Source: Bacteroides oleiciplenus YIT 12058
GTDB taxonomy: Bacteria > Bacteroidota > Bacteroidia > Bacteroidales > Bacteroidaceae
NCBI RefSeq assembly: GCF_000315485.1
Contig: NZ_JH992947.1
Location: forward strand, 1-64,000
DNA: 64,000 nucleotides
Reading direction: 5' to 3'
Below, in pieces: positions 44,852 to 54,718 of this stretch; position 1 is the stretch's first letter, and every line of letters starts with the position of its first letter. The notes beneath the pieces are model-generated. The model did not search any database. It saw only the letters and a list, made by a program, of their open reading frames with translations, and was not told the DNA's origin. A program made the position numbers and the translations under genes.

Positions 44852-46300
44852 TTAATACTCCAGTAAAGCGGGGTTTTCATTAAATGTTTTCCATAGTAGC
44901 TCACCAAATAAAGTGTTCGCCCAAGCAAACCAACTTCTGGTAAACTTCTTAGGATCATCTTTATGGAAAGATTCGTGCATGAAACCGGTTCCGGCATGCG
45001 TGTGTTGCAATGTTTGTATACATTGCTGGATTTCTTTACCATCTTTGGAAGTCAAAGCTCTCATAATGATACTCATCGGCCATATCATATCAGCACCAAT
45101 ATGATGTCCTCCGATACCCTCGGCCATTCTGCCTTTGAAGAAGAATGAATTGTCCGTCGACCACACAAACCTTCTTGTATTCTCATAGATAGGATCATTA
45201 CGATCTGTCCCACCTAAATAAGGAAGAGCTAATAAATTAGGAACATTGGCATCATCGCTCAAATAAGCTGAACCGAAACCATCCACTTCGAATGCATATA
45301 CTTTACCATATTTAGGATGATTAACCACAGCATATTCCTGCAAAGCCTTACGAACTTCGTCACTCAACGCCATCAATTCATCTGCCAAAACATTGTCTTT
45401 TGAAATCTTACGCACCATTTCAGATGCTTGTTTCAGACTGGCTACAGCAAAGAAATTAGAAGGAATCAGGAAAGGAAAAATAGTAGCATCATCACTGGGT
45501 CTAAAAGTAGAACAAATTAACCCCACAGGATTGGTCTTGTACCCTACTCCACCCATTGGCACAGCGTCAATGGCCCATTCTGAAGTTCTACGGAAACTAT
45601 AAGACCCATTACCATCTTTCCTTTGCTGTTCTTTACAAACTTTCAGTATAGCTTTTATCGCTTCCTTCCATTGCGTATCAAAAGGAGAAGCATCATTTGT
45701 CTTTTTCCAATATCCGTAAGCCAAACGAATAGGATAGCAAAGCGAATCTAATTCATATTTACGTTCATGGATACCCGGTTTCATCTCAGTATGGTCACTA
45801 GTCCAACGGGTGTACTTTTTATCATCATCATAGAAAGCGTTAGCATACGGGTCCTTTAGGATGAATGTTGTCTGTTTGTTGATAACACCGGCAATCATCT
45901 GCTGTAGCTTCTTGTCTTCAGACATGAAATCTAAATACGGATACACCTGTGCCGAACTATCTCTTAACCACATGGCATCAATATCGCCGGTAATGACGTA
46001 AGTATCCGGACGACCATTCTTCTCCGAATAATAAATAGTTGTATCCAATGTATTTGGGAAACAGTTCTCAAACAACCATCCTAACTCTTTATTCTTCACT
46101 TTCTTTTTGAAAGTATCAATAGCCTTCTCTATAGCCGGGCTCTTGAAATGTCTTTCTGACGGAACTCTTCTCACTGCAGGAAACAGAGTCAGAGAATCAC
46201 TCTCTAATGAATTTCCAGAATGGGCAAATACCATACTCTTGTTTAATGCATATCCAGCACCTAATAAACCTACTCTTTTTATAAAATTTCTTCTGTTCAT
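44852..46300 (-). CDS. GH125 exo-alpha-1,6-mannosidase with Tat-like signal
   Basis: 482 aa. The N-terminus NRRNFIKRVGLLGAGYAL has a twin-arginine motif and a hydrophobic stretch, suggesting folded export by the Tat system. The GH125 alpha/alpha barrel is recognised by ITGDIDAMWLRDSSAQVYPYL (103-122), HERKYELDSLCYPIRLAYGYW, TFRPSDDATIFPFLIPSN and GIGGHHIGADMIWPMSIIMRAL. Enzymes of this family remove alpha-1,6-mannose by inversion, as in the core of N-glycans or an alpha-1,6-mannan backbone. Between GH97 (37 bp) and GH172 (47 bp) in one operon. Confidence 0.92.
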   Translation of the reverse strand: MNRRNFIKRVGLLGAGYALNKSMVFAHSGNSLESDSLTLFPAVRRVPSERHFKSPAIEKAIDTFKKKVKNKELGWLFENCFPNTLDTTIYYSEKNGRPDTYVITGDIDAMWLRDSSAQVYPYLDFMSEDKKLQQMIAGVINKQTTFILKDPYANAFYDDDKKYTRWTSDHTEMKPGIHERKYELDSLCYPIRLAYGYWKKTNDASPFDTQWKEAIKAILKVCKEQQRKDGNGSYSFRRTSEWAIDAVPMGGVGYKTNPVGLICSTFRPSDDATIFPFLIPSNFFAVASLKQASEMVRKISKDNVLADELMALSDEVRKALQEYAVVNHPKYGKVYAFEVDGFGSAYLSDDANVPNLLALPYLGGTDRNDPIYENTRRFVWSTDNSFFFKGRMAEGIGGHHIGADMIWPMSIIMRALTSKDGKEIQQCIQTLQHTHAGTGFMHESFHKDDPKKFTRSWFAWANTLFGELLWKTFNENPALLEY

Positions 46301-46337
46301 GATACTAAAGATCTAATTATATTATTAAAAAACAACC

Positions 46338-48317
46338 CTATTGTAACTTAGTGATATGCAAAACCGAACCTCCGTCCATAGCCAAAGGCAAATTCAGTAC
46401 GTCAGTCCGGATAACCTTGCGTACTTCCTTATTTAAGTGATTGGCATTCTCATCCACATCAGCAGCATCCGTATAGATAGTAGCTTCGTAATCCCCCTCA
46501 TCCAAGAAGTCCAATTTCAGTTGCAAAGTGCGAGCAGTACTGTTATTCAAAGTACCTACCCACCAATCGGAACCATTGCGGCGGGCCACTGTAACATATT
46601 CATTAATCTTTGCCAATGGTACGCGTATTTCATCCCATGTACCCGGAACAGTACGCAAAACTTCAAAACCTGGTTGTCCTTCATAAGCCATAGGGGTATC
46701 ACACAGAGAAGTGAGATGATTCTCCAGAACCACATACATCGCCATCATATGGCAACGGGTACTCATTACATAAGGGTTAACATACTGAATCTTGAATTGG
46801 GAACGTGGTAAAGCACGGAAACCACCCAGATGGTAGTCTGTAGCCCCAGCAAGCATACGAGTAAAAGGGATAGAAATATCATGGTCGGCATTCACAGCAT
46901 TGTCCCATTTACAAACCTCGTAATTTAGTGCTCCTTCACGGGTAAACTCATTCGGATAAGTGCGCACAAGCCCCGAAGGCTTGCTAGAGCCGTGGAACTG
47001 GATAAATAGGCGATGTTTAGCAGCACACTTCAGAATATCTTCCTGTATACATATCATTTCCTGATCATTACGATCCATAAAGTCAACCATTAAACCTTTT
47101 ACACCCCACTTCTCATACAAAGTAAAAGCTTCATCCAGTTTGTCGTACAACGGGCGCCAGTTTACCCAAAGATGTATACCCACACCTTTACTTTTTGCAT
47201 ACTCTGCAATGCGTGGCATATCCAGGCAAGGAATTGGTTTGGTAACGTCGGCATCAGGACCTGAATGACCAAAATTAAAGTTTTCATCATAATACCATGG
47301 AGTTTCGGCATAACCATAAATTCCATGGGCATCCAAACCGTTGCGGGCGGCAAAATCAATATAGTATTTATTCGTATCAAAGTTATTACCAGGCGAGAAA
47401 GTGCTATCGGGAACCACATTTCCGTTCCACCAAGTAAACGTTGTGCGGCACGGTTTGATCCATGAAGTATCTTCTATCGCACATGGCTCGTTCAGGCTGG
47501 TCAGAATATTGGATTCCAACAAAGCCCCAACCCGCTCAGCTATTGAAATCACACGCCATGGAGTACGATGCGGGAATGTACTGATTTCTACTTTAATTTT
47601 TTCCTGTCCAGGGTGTGGCGAAAGCTTGCCTACCAGTTTATCCTTTTCTTTCATCAGATACATACCTGCATAATCCCGTATAGCAGCCTCCGTAATGGAT
47701 ACACAGGTATTGTCTTCAAACTGAAATGTAACAGGCATTTCAATCAGTTTTTTCCCGGCAATATCATCATACTTCACACGATTGTAAACGTTCTCATGGG
47801 TATTTACATAGCCCGGAAGGTACATCAACAAAGTCATCGGATTGCCATTTAGATTAAACTGAGTCTTTTCATCATACATCACATACGAGTCCCACCCTTC
47901 TTGCTCAGGAAACTCATAGCGAAAGGCTACTCCGTCATTAAAAGCCCTTACAATTAAATTAACCAAACGAGTAGGAACAGACTTCTCTTGCAAAGGAATA
48001 ATGACTTCATTACAATAGTTACGCGCAACACTTACTTTACCAATAATCAGCTCATAAGTTTCATCAATAGACTTACGGCGTACTTTACCAGTTTTGATAT
48101 TATGACCAAAATCACCATTGTCAAAGCTAAATCCTAATAAAGAGTTTGTCACAATGGGGCATTTCTTATAATCCACATCATAAGTTATTTTTTCAGGTTC
48201 TATTTTCAGTGAAAATTTAAGTTTCCCGTTAGGTGATGAAACTGAAATTCGCTGTTGCGCAGAAACAATCATAGAACAGAATAAAAGGACGTATAAAACA
48301 AAAAACTTTATCATCAT
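46338..48317 (-). CDS. GH97 glycosidase, retaining subtype (alpha-galactosidase-like)
   Basis: 659 aa with a signal peptide (about 1-20). N-terminal beta-supersandwich (RISVSSPNGKLKFSL), TIM barrel, C-terminal beta domain. GH97 splits into inverting alpha-glucosidases such as SusB and retaining enzymes. Here VDFMDRNDQ places D412 as nucleophile and NYEVCKWDN gives E467; the spacing of 55 residues equals that of D415/E470 in the retaining alpha-galactosidase BT1871. So alpha-galactosidase, or the related beta-L-arabinopyranosidase activity, is likelier than alpha-glucosidase. An internal hairpin lies upstream, after the DUF3823 gene. Confidence 0.88.
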   Translation of the reverse strand: MMIKFFVLYVLLFCSMIVSAQQRISVSSPNGKLKFSLKIEPEKITYDVDYKKCPIVTNSLLGFSFDNGDFGHNIKTGKVRRKSIDETYELIIGKVSVARNYCNEVIIPLQEKSVPTRLVNLIVRAFNDGVAFRYEFPEQEGWDSYVMYDEKTQFNLNGNPMTLLMYLPGYVNTHENVYNRVKYDDIAGKKLIEMPVTFQFEDNTCVSITEAAIRDYAGMYLMKEKDKLVGKLSPHPGQEKIKVEISTFPHRTPWRVISIAERVGALLESNILTSLNEPCAIEDTSWIKPCRTTFTWWNGNVVPDSTFSPGNNFDTNKYYIDFAARNGLDAHGIYGYAETPWYYDENFNFGHSGPDADVTKPIPCLDMPRIAEYAKSKGVGIHLWVNWRPLYDKLDEAFTLYEKWGVKGLMVDFMDRNDQEMICIQEDILKCAAKHRLFIQFHGSSKPSGLVRTYPNEFTREGALNYEVCKWDNAVNADHDISIPFTRMLAGATDYHLGGFRALPRSQFKIQYVNPYVMSTRCHMMAMYVVLENHLTSLCDTPMAYEGQPGFEVLRTVPGTWDEIRVPLAKINEYVTVARRNGSDWWVGTLNNSTARTLQLKLDFLDEGDYEATIYTDAADVDENANHLNKEVRKVIRTDVLNLPLAMDGGSVLHITKLQ

Positions 48318-48359
48318 TATATTAATTATGATTCAATATGATTACTCGCTGACTAAATC

Positions 48360-48387
48360 AGCTTAATCCGTTTTTAGAGATTAAGCT
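48360..48387. promoter_or_regulatory. intercistronic stem-loop
   Basis: AGCTTAATC (48360-48368) pairs perfectly with GATTAAGCT (48379-48387) in the 119-bp gap between the import genes and the enzyme genes. There is no U-tract, so it may be a processing or stability element rather than a stop. Confidence 0.45.
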
Positions 48388-48436
48388 AATTCAGCCAACA
48401 GGTAATGTTCTATATTATTAATTGGACTATTTAGAA

Positions 48437-49195
48437 TCAAGGAATGCTAACAGTCTTAACTTCAGCATAATTATAGCGCTTGGCACCAGCAATATCCTTA
48501 TCAATACGCGCTCCAACACGTAAATAATAAGTTCTGCCTGCTGGAAGTTCTCCTTCTGTTGTCAAGGTAATTACCTTCCCTAAAATATCATTCACCGCAG
48601 CACCACTCAAATGCTTATCATATCGGTCATCAAAGTTATTATTCCCGACATAAGGACTTGATCCGTTAATAAACAGGTAAACATCAGAAATCTGTTGCTG
48701 ATAATCAACATGATTTGTACCGCGGGTAATCTTAGCTTGAATAGTAATCTTTTTATCCTCGACAACAGGCTCACCTACATATTCCACACGCAAGAATGGT
48801 TCAACTTCAAAATTCAGAGTAACTGTTCCTTTAATATCTGTCGTTATACTCTCATCTGTTAATACTTGACCATTTCCACCTTTCAAAACCAAAGGAACAA
48901 AAGCACCTTCCGGTTCAATATTGTAATTGCCTTTAAAAATTTTAGTATTATTGAACGTGCCATCTTGTTTCACTGTGAAATAATAAGGGGTAGGATTATC
49001 ACTCCAGCTATATTCCATCAACTTGATGCGAACACCATTATTTCCCGTTTCCGTTAGAAATGGTTTTTGCGTTCCCTTATCGATAATGGCTCCTTTCAAT
49101 GTTTCCTGAGGCTCTTCATAATTATCAAACTTCTGACAAGAAACTGTCCCCAATAAAATAAAACTTACTACTAAAAAATAACCTATCTTTCTCAT
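48437..49195 (-). CDS. DUF3823-type surface lipoprotein
   Basis: 252 aa. Lipobox TVSC near residue 20. All-beta protein with a first domain resembling a carboxypeptidase-regulatory-like fold (LKGAIIDKGTQKPFLTETGNNGVRIKLMEYSW, then GTFNNTKIFKGNYNIEPEGAFVP) and a second Ig-like domain to the end. This matches DUF3823 proteins found directly after SusC/SusD pairs. A surface glycan-binding role is inferred from that position. It starts 20 bp after the susD stop. Confidence 0.75.
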   Translation of the reverse strand: MRKIGYFLVVSFILLGTVSCQKFDNYEEPQETLKGAIIDKGTQKPFLTETGNNGVRIKLMEYSWSDNPTPYYFTVKQDGTFNNTKIFKGNYNIEPEGAFVPLVLKGGNGQVLTDESITTDIKGTVTLNFEVEPFLRVEYVGEPVVEDKKITIQAKITRGTNHVDYQQQISDVYLFINGSSPYVGNNNFDDRYDKHLSGAAVNDILGKVITLTTEGELPAGRTYYLRVGARIDKDIAGAKRYNYAEVKTVSIP

Positions 49196-49214
49196 ATTCT
49201 ATTCCTTTATTAAA

Positions 49215-51131
49215 TTAATAACCTGGGTTCTGGGGAATTCCATCACTATTCACAATATCCCCCGGTATATCCAGATAATACCAACGAGAGTCAGCTGTAT
49301 AACGAATCATTTTCTCATCATAGCGGGCATCAAAGAACCATTTATTTGCTTTATCCGCATAAAATGGCATCAGAATCCGGTAAATTCGATTATTCTGTTC
49401 CTTATCCAAAGTACGCCAGCGTTTCAAATCCCACCATAATTTATTCTCAAAGCCCAGCTCCTTACGTCTTTCTACACGAACTACCTCTATCGTTATTTCC
49501 GAGACATCTTCCAATAAAGTGGCTCCGGCACGCTCTCGAATTTCGTTAATACAAGCATAGGCATCCTCTTTATAGTTTGCTCCCCCGCCAGCTTCAGCTA
49601 ATTCCATCGCCGCTTCAGCACGATTCAGCAACACCTCACCATATCGTAACTCAATCCATGACTGTACAGAACGGTTCAGCACCACAAGCGACGCCTCTAA
49701 TTTAGGATCCAGATATTTGCGAACAGAGAAACCGGAAATAGCACTAGCGTTATCATTATGGAAACAACCACTTCGCCCGGCAGGATTCATTAACTGTCCA
49801 TTAGACAATTGATAAGGAACTTGCCCACTGCCACTTGCACTTGTGACAATAAGGTCCTTACATTCACTGGATTCATATTTAGAAAGCGTACCCTCAGGGA
49901 TTAACGGGGAAATACCGCCTTCTACCGATCCGATATAAATACCCCGCCAGATTTCAACAGCCTCACCTTTAAACTGCTCACCAGGCAAAATAACAGTGGC
50001 TCGCAGACGCGGTTCTGCATTTCGAAAGAAATCCGTCAGATTATCATACAATACATATTTGCCATTTTCCATCGTTTTTATACGCCCGTTCTCATCCTTT
50101 GGAAAGCCATCAAACATTTCCACAAAATCCAGTGTAGGACCTATAGCCGAGGAATAGCCTCCGACCATATATTGCCGGGGAATAGCGAAACAATCATATC
50201 CATGTACTGAACTGGGATACAGATACTGACGGATCAAGATATTCTCAGAACTTCTGTCATTAAAGAACATATTTACAAAATTCTGATATTGAGCTTCCTT
50301 GTCATCCGCTTTCCAATCATCTTTATACAATGAAAAATGTCCTTCCAATAATTTTGCTGCGTCATAAGCTTCTTTGAAATATTCAGTAGCTTTTTCCGCA
50401 GAAATACCACATAGACGTTCTCCACTTTTCTCATCTACTAATGTTATTTGATTATATCTTGCTATAGAACCGGCAAATAACATTGCTCTTGACTTGAGTG
50501 CAGCGGCCGCGTATTTTGTAGCTCGGCCTAACTCATTCGTTTCCGGAAGTAAACTATATGCATCATCCAGATCTTTCTTGACTTGCTGATAAACGGCATC
50601 TTCCGAAGAACGCGGTAATTTCAATTCATCAATAGACTGTCCTGGATATTTCAAGACTTCATTTACAAGAGGGATACCTCCATAGCGCTTCACCATAGCA
50701 AAGTAGATAAAAGCTCTATTGAACAGCATTTCCCCTTTCCAAGTATTTACATCCGAGTCATGAAAATTAGAAGCATATTTAGGCAAAGTTTCCAAGAAGT
50801 AATTAATGTCACGCAAGGAAGCATATGCATCCCTCCAGTACTTGGTATTTTCACTTTGAGCTCCTTTACTTTGGTTAGCACAAATAGCTTCACCATCCAT
50901 TACACTCATTCCGGTCATTGTATAGCCATTAAAGAAACCTCTTTCCGGAGAATAACGAAAGTCCTCCATAGGCATGCCACTATAAATGCGGGCCAAATAA
51001 CTATATATACCATTTTGTGATCCGAATACATCAGTATCCTGAATAACATTCAAAGGTGGAAGATTCAAATCCAGACATGCAGACATCGTAAAAGTCAATG
51101 CCAGACACCATAAATATCTTAATGCTTTCAT
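49215..51131 (-). CDS. SusD/RagB-family nutrient-binding lipoprotein
   Basis: 638 aa. The start is the ATG at 51131 (the frame reaches a TTG at 51146, directly after the susC stop). Lipobox TMSAC with C19. SusD features: DLNLPPLNVIQDTDVF, the helical WKGEMLFNRAFIYFAMVKRYGGIPLV region, EEVVRV-like EVVRVERRKELGFENKLWWDLKRW near the C-terminus and the end GIPQNPGY. It is longer than most SusD proteins (about 550). Partner of the STN-SusC encoded 15 bp upstream. Confidence 0.94.
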   Translation of the reverse strand: MKALRYLWCLALTFTMSACLDLNLPPLNVIQDTDVFGSQNGIYSYLARIYSGMPMEDFRYSPERGFFNGYTMTGMSVMDGEAICANQSKGAQSENTKYWRDAYASLRDINYFLETLPKYASNFHDSDVNTWKGEMLFNRAFIYFAMVKRYGGIPLVNEVLKYPGQSIDELKLPRSSEDAVYQQVKKDLDDAYSLLPETNELGRATKYAAAALKSRAMLFAGSIARYNQITLVDEKSGERLCGISAEKATEYFKEAYDAAKLLEGHFSLYKDDWKADDKEAQYQNFVNMFFNDRSSENILIRQYLYPSSVHGYDCFAIPRQYMVGGYSSAIGPTLDFVEMFDGFPKDENGRIKTMENGKYVLYDNLTDFFRNAEPRLRATVILPGEQFKGEAVEIWRGIYIGSVEGGISPLIPEGTLSKYESSECKDLIVTSASGSGQVPYQLSNGQLMNPAGRSGCFHNDNASAISGFSVRKYLDPKLEASLVVLNRSVQSWIELRYGEVLLNRAEAAMELAEAGGGANYKEDAYACINEIRERAGATLLEDVSEITIEVVRVERRKELGFENKLWWDLKRWRTLDKEQNNRIYRILMPFYADKANKWFFDARYDEKMIRYTADSRWYYLDIPGDIVNSDGIPQNPGY

Positions 51132-51146
51132 GATATTATTATTCAA

Positions 51147-54100
51147 TTAAAATTTAACATTTACGCCAATAGAAAAAGTTCTATTCAACGGATACAAGTT
51201 ACCCCACGTATCATTACCAGAGTGTTCCGGATCAAACGGTACCCCTTTAACAGTAAACAAATTATAGCCATTTACATATAAGCGTAAATTTTTGATTCCA
51301 CTTTTTCCAATCCATTTTTGCGGGAACGTATAGCCTAATTCGGCACTTTTCAAACGAATATAGCTTGAATTATGTACATTGTATTCGGACCATTCATCAG
51401 ACAATGTACCCGTATAAGCATATTCACCGCTTATCCACTTCGTAGAAGGATCATAAGGATCAGCTGTCGGATCTACCGGATGCCATCTATCCATAAAATA
51501 ATCTAATGCATTTGAATAATCACTACCCCACATCGGTTCACGCAACTGTTCTATATAGCGATTATATTGCATAGCAGCTCCTTGAAATAAAAGATTCAGA
51601 TCAAATCCCTTCCAATTAGCTCCCATATTCAAGCTGAAGTTGATTAAAGGGCGGTTTTCATAACCAATAGGATGTCTGTCCAGGTCGGAGATAATGCCAT
51701 CCCCATTCCAGTCTTGATATCTATAGTCACCGGGCAATGTACCATAACCGGTAAAAATACCACTGTTTGCAATATCTCCATATGAGGTATAACGGCCACC
51801 ATCACCAAATCCCCAAACTATATTTTGTAAACGATCATTATTGTTATTTCTCCAATTTTCATAAGAATTTCCCGATTCACCACGTTCCACATATTTAGAC
51901 TTAGTACGAGTGTAAGAGAAGATACCCTTCAAATTATAACGCAAATCACCAATACTATTGTAATGAGATACTTCAACATCAAAACCATGTGTAAAATCTC
52001 CGTTCAAGTTTTCCTGAGGCAGACTTGCACCTACAATTGATGGAAGACTGGTTGCGCGAGTTGCCAATAAACCAGTACGGGACCGACTAAAGTAGTCAAC
52101 GGTAAGACCCAATAATCCATTCCATGCATCCAGATCTATACCCACATCAAATGTTTTGGCAATGTACCAGGTTATAAGTGGATTAGTGATACCTTTATTC
52201 GCTACTGCATTTATATAAGAACCATTGAAAACATATCCTCCGGGACGTCCGCTGGCATCGCCTCCAGCAGGATAAGTGTATCCCGTAATGAATTGATAAC
52301 TGGAAGCATTATCATCTCCCAACTTACCATAGGACAGACGTATTTTTGCATTATTAATAAAAGCCAGATGAGAATCTTTCCAGAAACCTTCCTCAGAGAT
52401 ACGCCATCCTAAAGAGCCTGAGGGGAAGAATCCCCATTGAGAGCCAGTGCCAAATCTGGAAGAACCGTCATAACGGAAACTGAATTCAGCCAGATACTTG
52501 GACTTATAATCATAACCGAACTTACCTACTAATCCCATATTAGCCATTTGGTATAGTTCATTACCACCAGTTCCCATGTTGCCTTCTTGGTTTGCCACAT
52601 TCCCCGCAAACAGTTTATCCAGATTCAAGGATAGTTCTCTCCTAGCAAAAAAGTTATCACCGTCACGGCGCTGACCTTCCAATAGCAATAATCCTGTTAC
52701 ATTATGATTCTTCTGAAAAGTATGTGCATAGTTTAATGAAGCCTGATACAACCAAGATTGCTTCGTGTAATGTTCACGGCGGTAAGTAGCCGGCACCTGG
52801 AGCTTACGAACTGCATAGACATCCGTTGCAGCATCATACTCATACTCGTTGAATGATTTGGAATAAATGCTATTATCGGCTATTTGATAGTCATAGCTGA
52901 ACATTCCCTTTAATTGCAAACCTTTTATCCAAGGTAGATCATAAGTGACCTGTGCAGAAGTCTGAAACCATTTATTGTTATATTTCTTATTACCTACCTG
53001 GTCGGCATCCATCATAGCTACCGGATTATCACCTTCAATCCAGCCATACATTAAATATTCAGGATTATTATTTGCGTAAATGGGTTGGGTGGCCGGTGCA
53101 CGTTGCATAGCACGTATAATCCAGTCCGCATTCGTATAAGGCTGATCTTTCTGATCCATGATTCCACTCATATTAAAATTAACGGTTAACCGATCTGTAA
53201 TTTTACCGGTCACGTTAGAGCGGACATTAAAGCGATCGTAATCCAGGCTCTCACTACGTAAGAATGATTCCTGATACATATATCCTGCACTCATATAATA
53301 TTGTACCTTTTCATTACCACCACGCGCACTTAAAGTATGTTGGGTTTGCGGAGCCAGTGGGCGCATCACTGCATCATGCCAGTCGGTTCCCTGCTTTGTC
53401 CCATTACGATAAGCTTCAATCTCATCCAGCCCAAAGACTAAAGAACCACCATTCACATTATGCATACTCTTTTCATTCTTCAGTGTCATCCAATCGGCAG
53501 CACTCACACTCTTTACTGAACCGGAAGGATTCTGCCATCCAAAGTTTCCTGAATACTCCAGCTCTACATGCCCAGCCTCTCCCTGACGGGTAGTAATCAA
53601 AACAACACCATTTGCTGCACGTACTCCATAAATTGCAGCAGATGCATCCTTCAATACAGAAATAGACTCAATATCATTGGGAGACAAACGGGACATATTA
53701 TCGCGAGGTACTCCATCAATAATAATCAAGGCATCACCCATACCACGAATATCAAAATTATTATTGAATGAGCCCGGCTCGGCAGATTTTTGCATAACAC
53801 GAACGCCTGATATTTTACCGGTTAGCATATTCTGAGTATTCTCATTCTTGGTAGAAATCAGTTGCTCATTTCTGATGGCTGCCACCGCACCGGTTAATGA
53901 AGCCTTTTTTTGTATACCATAGCCCACCACTACCACTTCACTCAGAATCTGAGTGTCTTCTTTCAACAATATATTGATTTCCGTTTTATTACCAATAGTA
54001 ACAACTTGGGTAGTATAACCAATATATGAGATTTTCAAGCGTACAGCATCAGTTGGAGCCTCTAAAGAAAAATATCCATCTACATCTGTAATAGTGCCAT

Positions 54101-54584
54101 CGGAAGTTTCATCAATCGTAACAGAAGCGCCGATAACAGGTTCTTGAGCCTCATCTGTCACCCTACCGGTTATTCTGCGAACACTATTCGATGTCTGCTC
54201 TTTATTTTTATTCATTGGTTTATAAATAGTGATGCGTTTGCCTTCCACTTTATGCTTGATGTTTTTTCCAGAAAACAGCATATCCAAGACCTGTTCTATA
54301 GTTTTATTCTTTGCATTTATAGAAACTTTCTCATTTGTATTAACGTCATTGTTCCTCACCAGGAAAGAATATCCCGATTGCTTTTCGATATCCCGAAAGA
54401 TTTGAGTTAAAGCCACATTTTTCCGTTGTACAGTAATACGGATATCTTGATAAGGGATTGCATTGGCTGTAAATGTTGCCATTATGGAAAATAAAACAAG
54501 CACAGTAAACAGCCGTACGGGTATAAAAAGTCGCTTAGAGTGATAAAATAAGCAAATCACTCCTTGAATATGATTTTTTTTCAT
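51147..54584 (-). CDS. SusC-family TonB receptor with STN signalling domain
   Basis: 1145 aa. Membrane-signal segment (about 24-42), STN domain (about 46-120: DIRITVQRKNVALTQIFRDIEKQ and ITIYKP), carboxypeptidase-regulatory-like domain (about 137-208), plug with SEVVVVGYGIQKKASLTGAV, then barrel. STN domains contact FecR anti-sigma factors, and the FecR and ECF sigma genes lie directly upstream, so glycan uptake would release sigma to switch on this operon. The 134-bp leader contains a plus-strand terminator and promoter that predict an antisense RNA. Confidence 0.95.
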   Translation of the reverse strand: MKKNHIQGVICLFYHSKRLFIPVRLFTVLVLFSIMATFTANAIPYQDIRITVQRKNVALTQIFRDIEKQSGYSFLVRNNDVNTNEKVSINAKNKTIEQVLDMLFSGKNIKHKVEGKRITIYKPMNKNKEQTSNSVRRITGRVTDEAQEPVIGASVTIDETSDGTITDVDGYFSLEAPTDAVRLKISYIGYTTQVVTIGNKTEINILLKEDTQILSEVVVVGYGIQKKASLTGAVAAIRNEQLISTKNENTQNMLTGKISGVRVMQKSAEPGSFNNNFDIRGMGDALIIIDGVPRDNMSRLSPNDIESISVLKDASAAIYGVRAANGVVLITTRQGEAGHVELEYSGNFGWQNPSGSVKSVSAADWMTLKNEKSMHNVNGGSLVFGLDEIEAYRNGTKQGTDWHDAVMRPLAPQTQHTLSARGGNEKVQYYMSAGYMYQESFLRSESLDYDRFNVRSNVTGKITDRLTVNFNMSGIMDQKDQPYTNADWIIRAMQRAPATQPIYANNNPEYLMYGWIEGDNPVAMMDADQVGNKKYNNKWFQTSAQVTYDLPWIKGLQLKGMFSYDYQIADNSIYSKSFNEYEYDAATDVYAVRKLQVPATYRREHYTKQSWLYQASLNYAHTFQKNHNVTGLLLLEGQRRDGDNFFARRELSLNLDKLFAGNVANQEGNMGTGGNELYQMANMGLVGKFGYDYKSKYLAEFSFRYDGSSRFGTGSQWGFFPSGSLGWRISEEGFWKDSHLAFINNAKIRLSYGKLGDDNASSYQFITGYTYPAGGDASGRPGGYVFNGSYINAVANKGITNPLITWYIAKTFDVGIDLDAWNGLLGLTVDYFSRSRTGLLATRATSLPSIVGASLPQENLNGDFTHGFDVEVSHYNSIGDLRYNLKGIFSYTRTKSKYVERGESGNSYENWRNNNNDRLQNIVWGFGDGGRYTSYGDIANSGIFTGYGTLPGDYRYQDWNGDGIISDLDRHPIGYENRPLINFSLNMGANWKGFDLNLLFQGAAMQYNRYIEQLREPMWGSDYSNALDYFMDRWHPVDPTADPYDPSTKWISGEYAYTGTLSDEWSEYNVHNSSYIRLKSAELGYTFPQKWIGKSGIKNLRLYVNGYNLFTVKGVPFDPEHSGNDTWGNLYPLNRTFSIGVNVKF

Positions 54585-54591
54585 ACATTTG
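54584..54591 (+). promoter_or_regulatory. candidate antisense promoter at the susC start
   Basis: TACATTTG on the plus strand matches TAnnTTTG. CTTG at 54563-54566 is the nearest -33 box, with a short 17-nt spacer. Transcription would start near 54598. Confidence 0.45.
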
Positions 54592-54597
54592 TATCGT

Positions 54598-54676
54598 TAA
54601 AAAAATTATGCAAATAGTTTTTAGATTCACGAATCGGAGAGCATGGGGTCAATATGTTTCTCCGATTCTTTTTTTT
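54598..54676 (+). ncRNA. predicted cis-antisense sRNA opposite the susC leader (DonS-like)
   Basis: A plus-strand -7 box at 54584-54591 and an intrinsic terminator at 54631-54676 bracket about 79 nt lying opposite the 5' leader of the STN-susC gene. Bacteroides fragilis DonS, a short antisense RNA that represses an ECF-controlled susC homologue, has a comparable position and size. No plus-strand protein gene exists here to need this terminator. The RNA itself is inferred. Confidence 0.5.
54631..54676 (+). terminator. rho-independent terminator, antisense to the locus
   Basis: GAATCGGAGA (54631-54640) pairs perfectly with TCTCCGATTC (54659-54668), followed by T8 (54669-54676) on the plus strand. 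On the minus strand no T run follows, so it should not stop susC transcription. Confidence 0.8.
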
Positions 54677-54718
54677 AAGTGGTGTTTTTCATCTCATTCA
54701 TTTTTTAGGGTTAAACAT

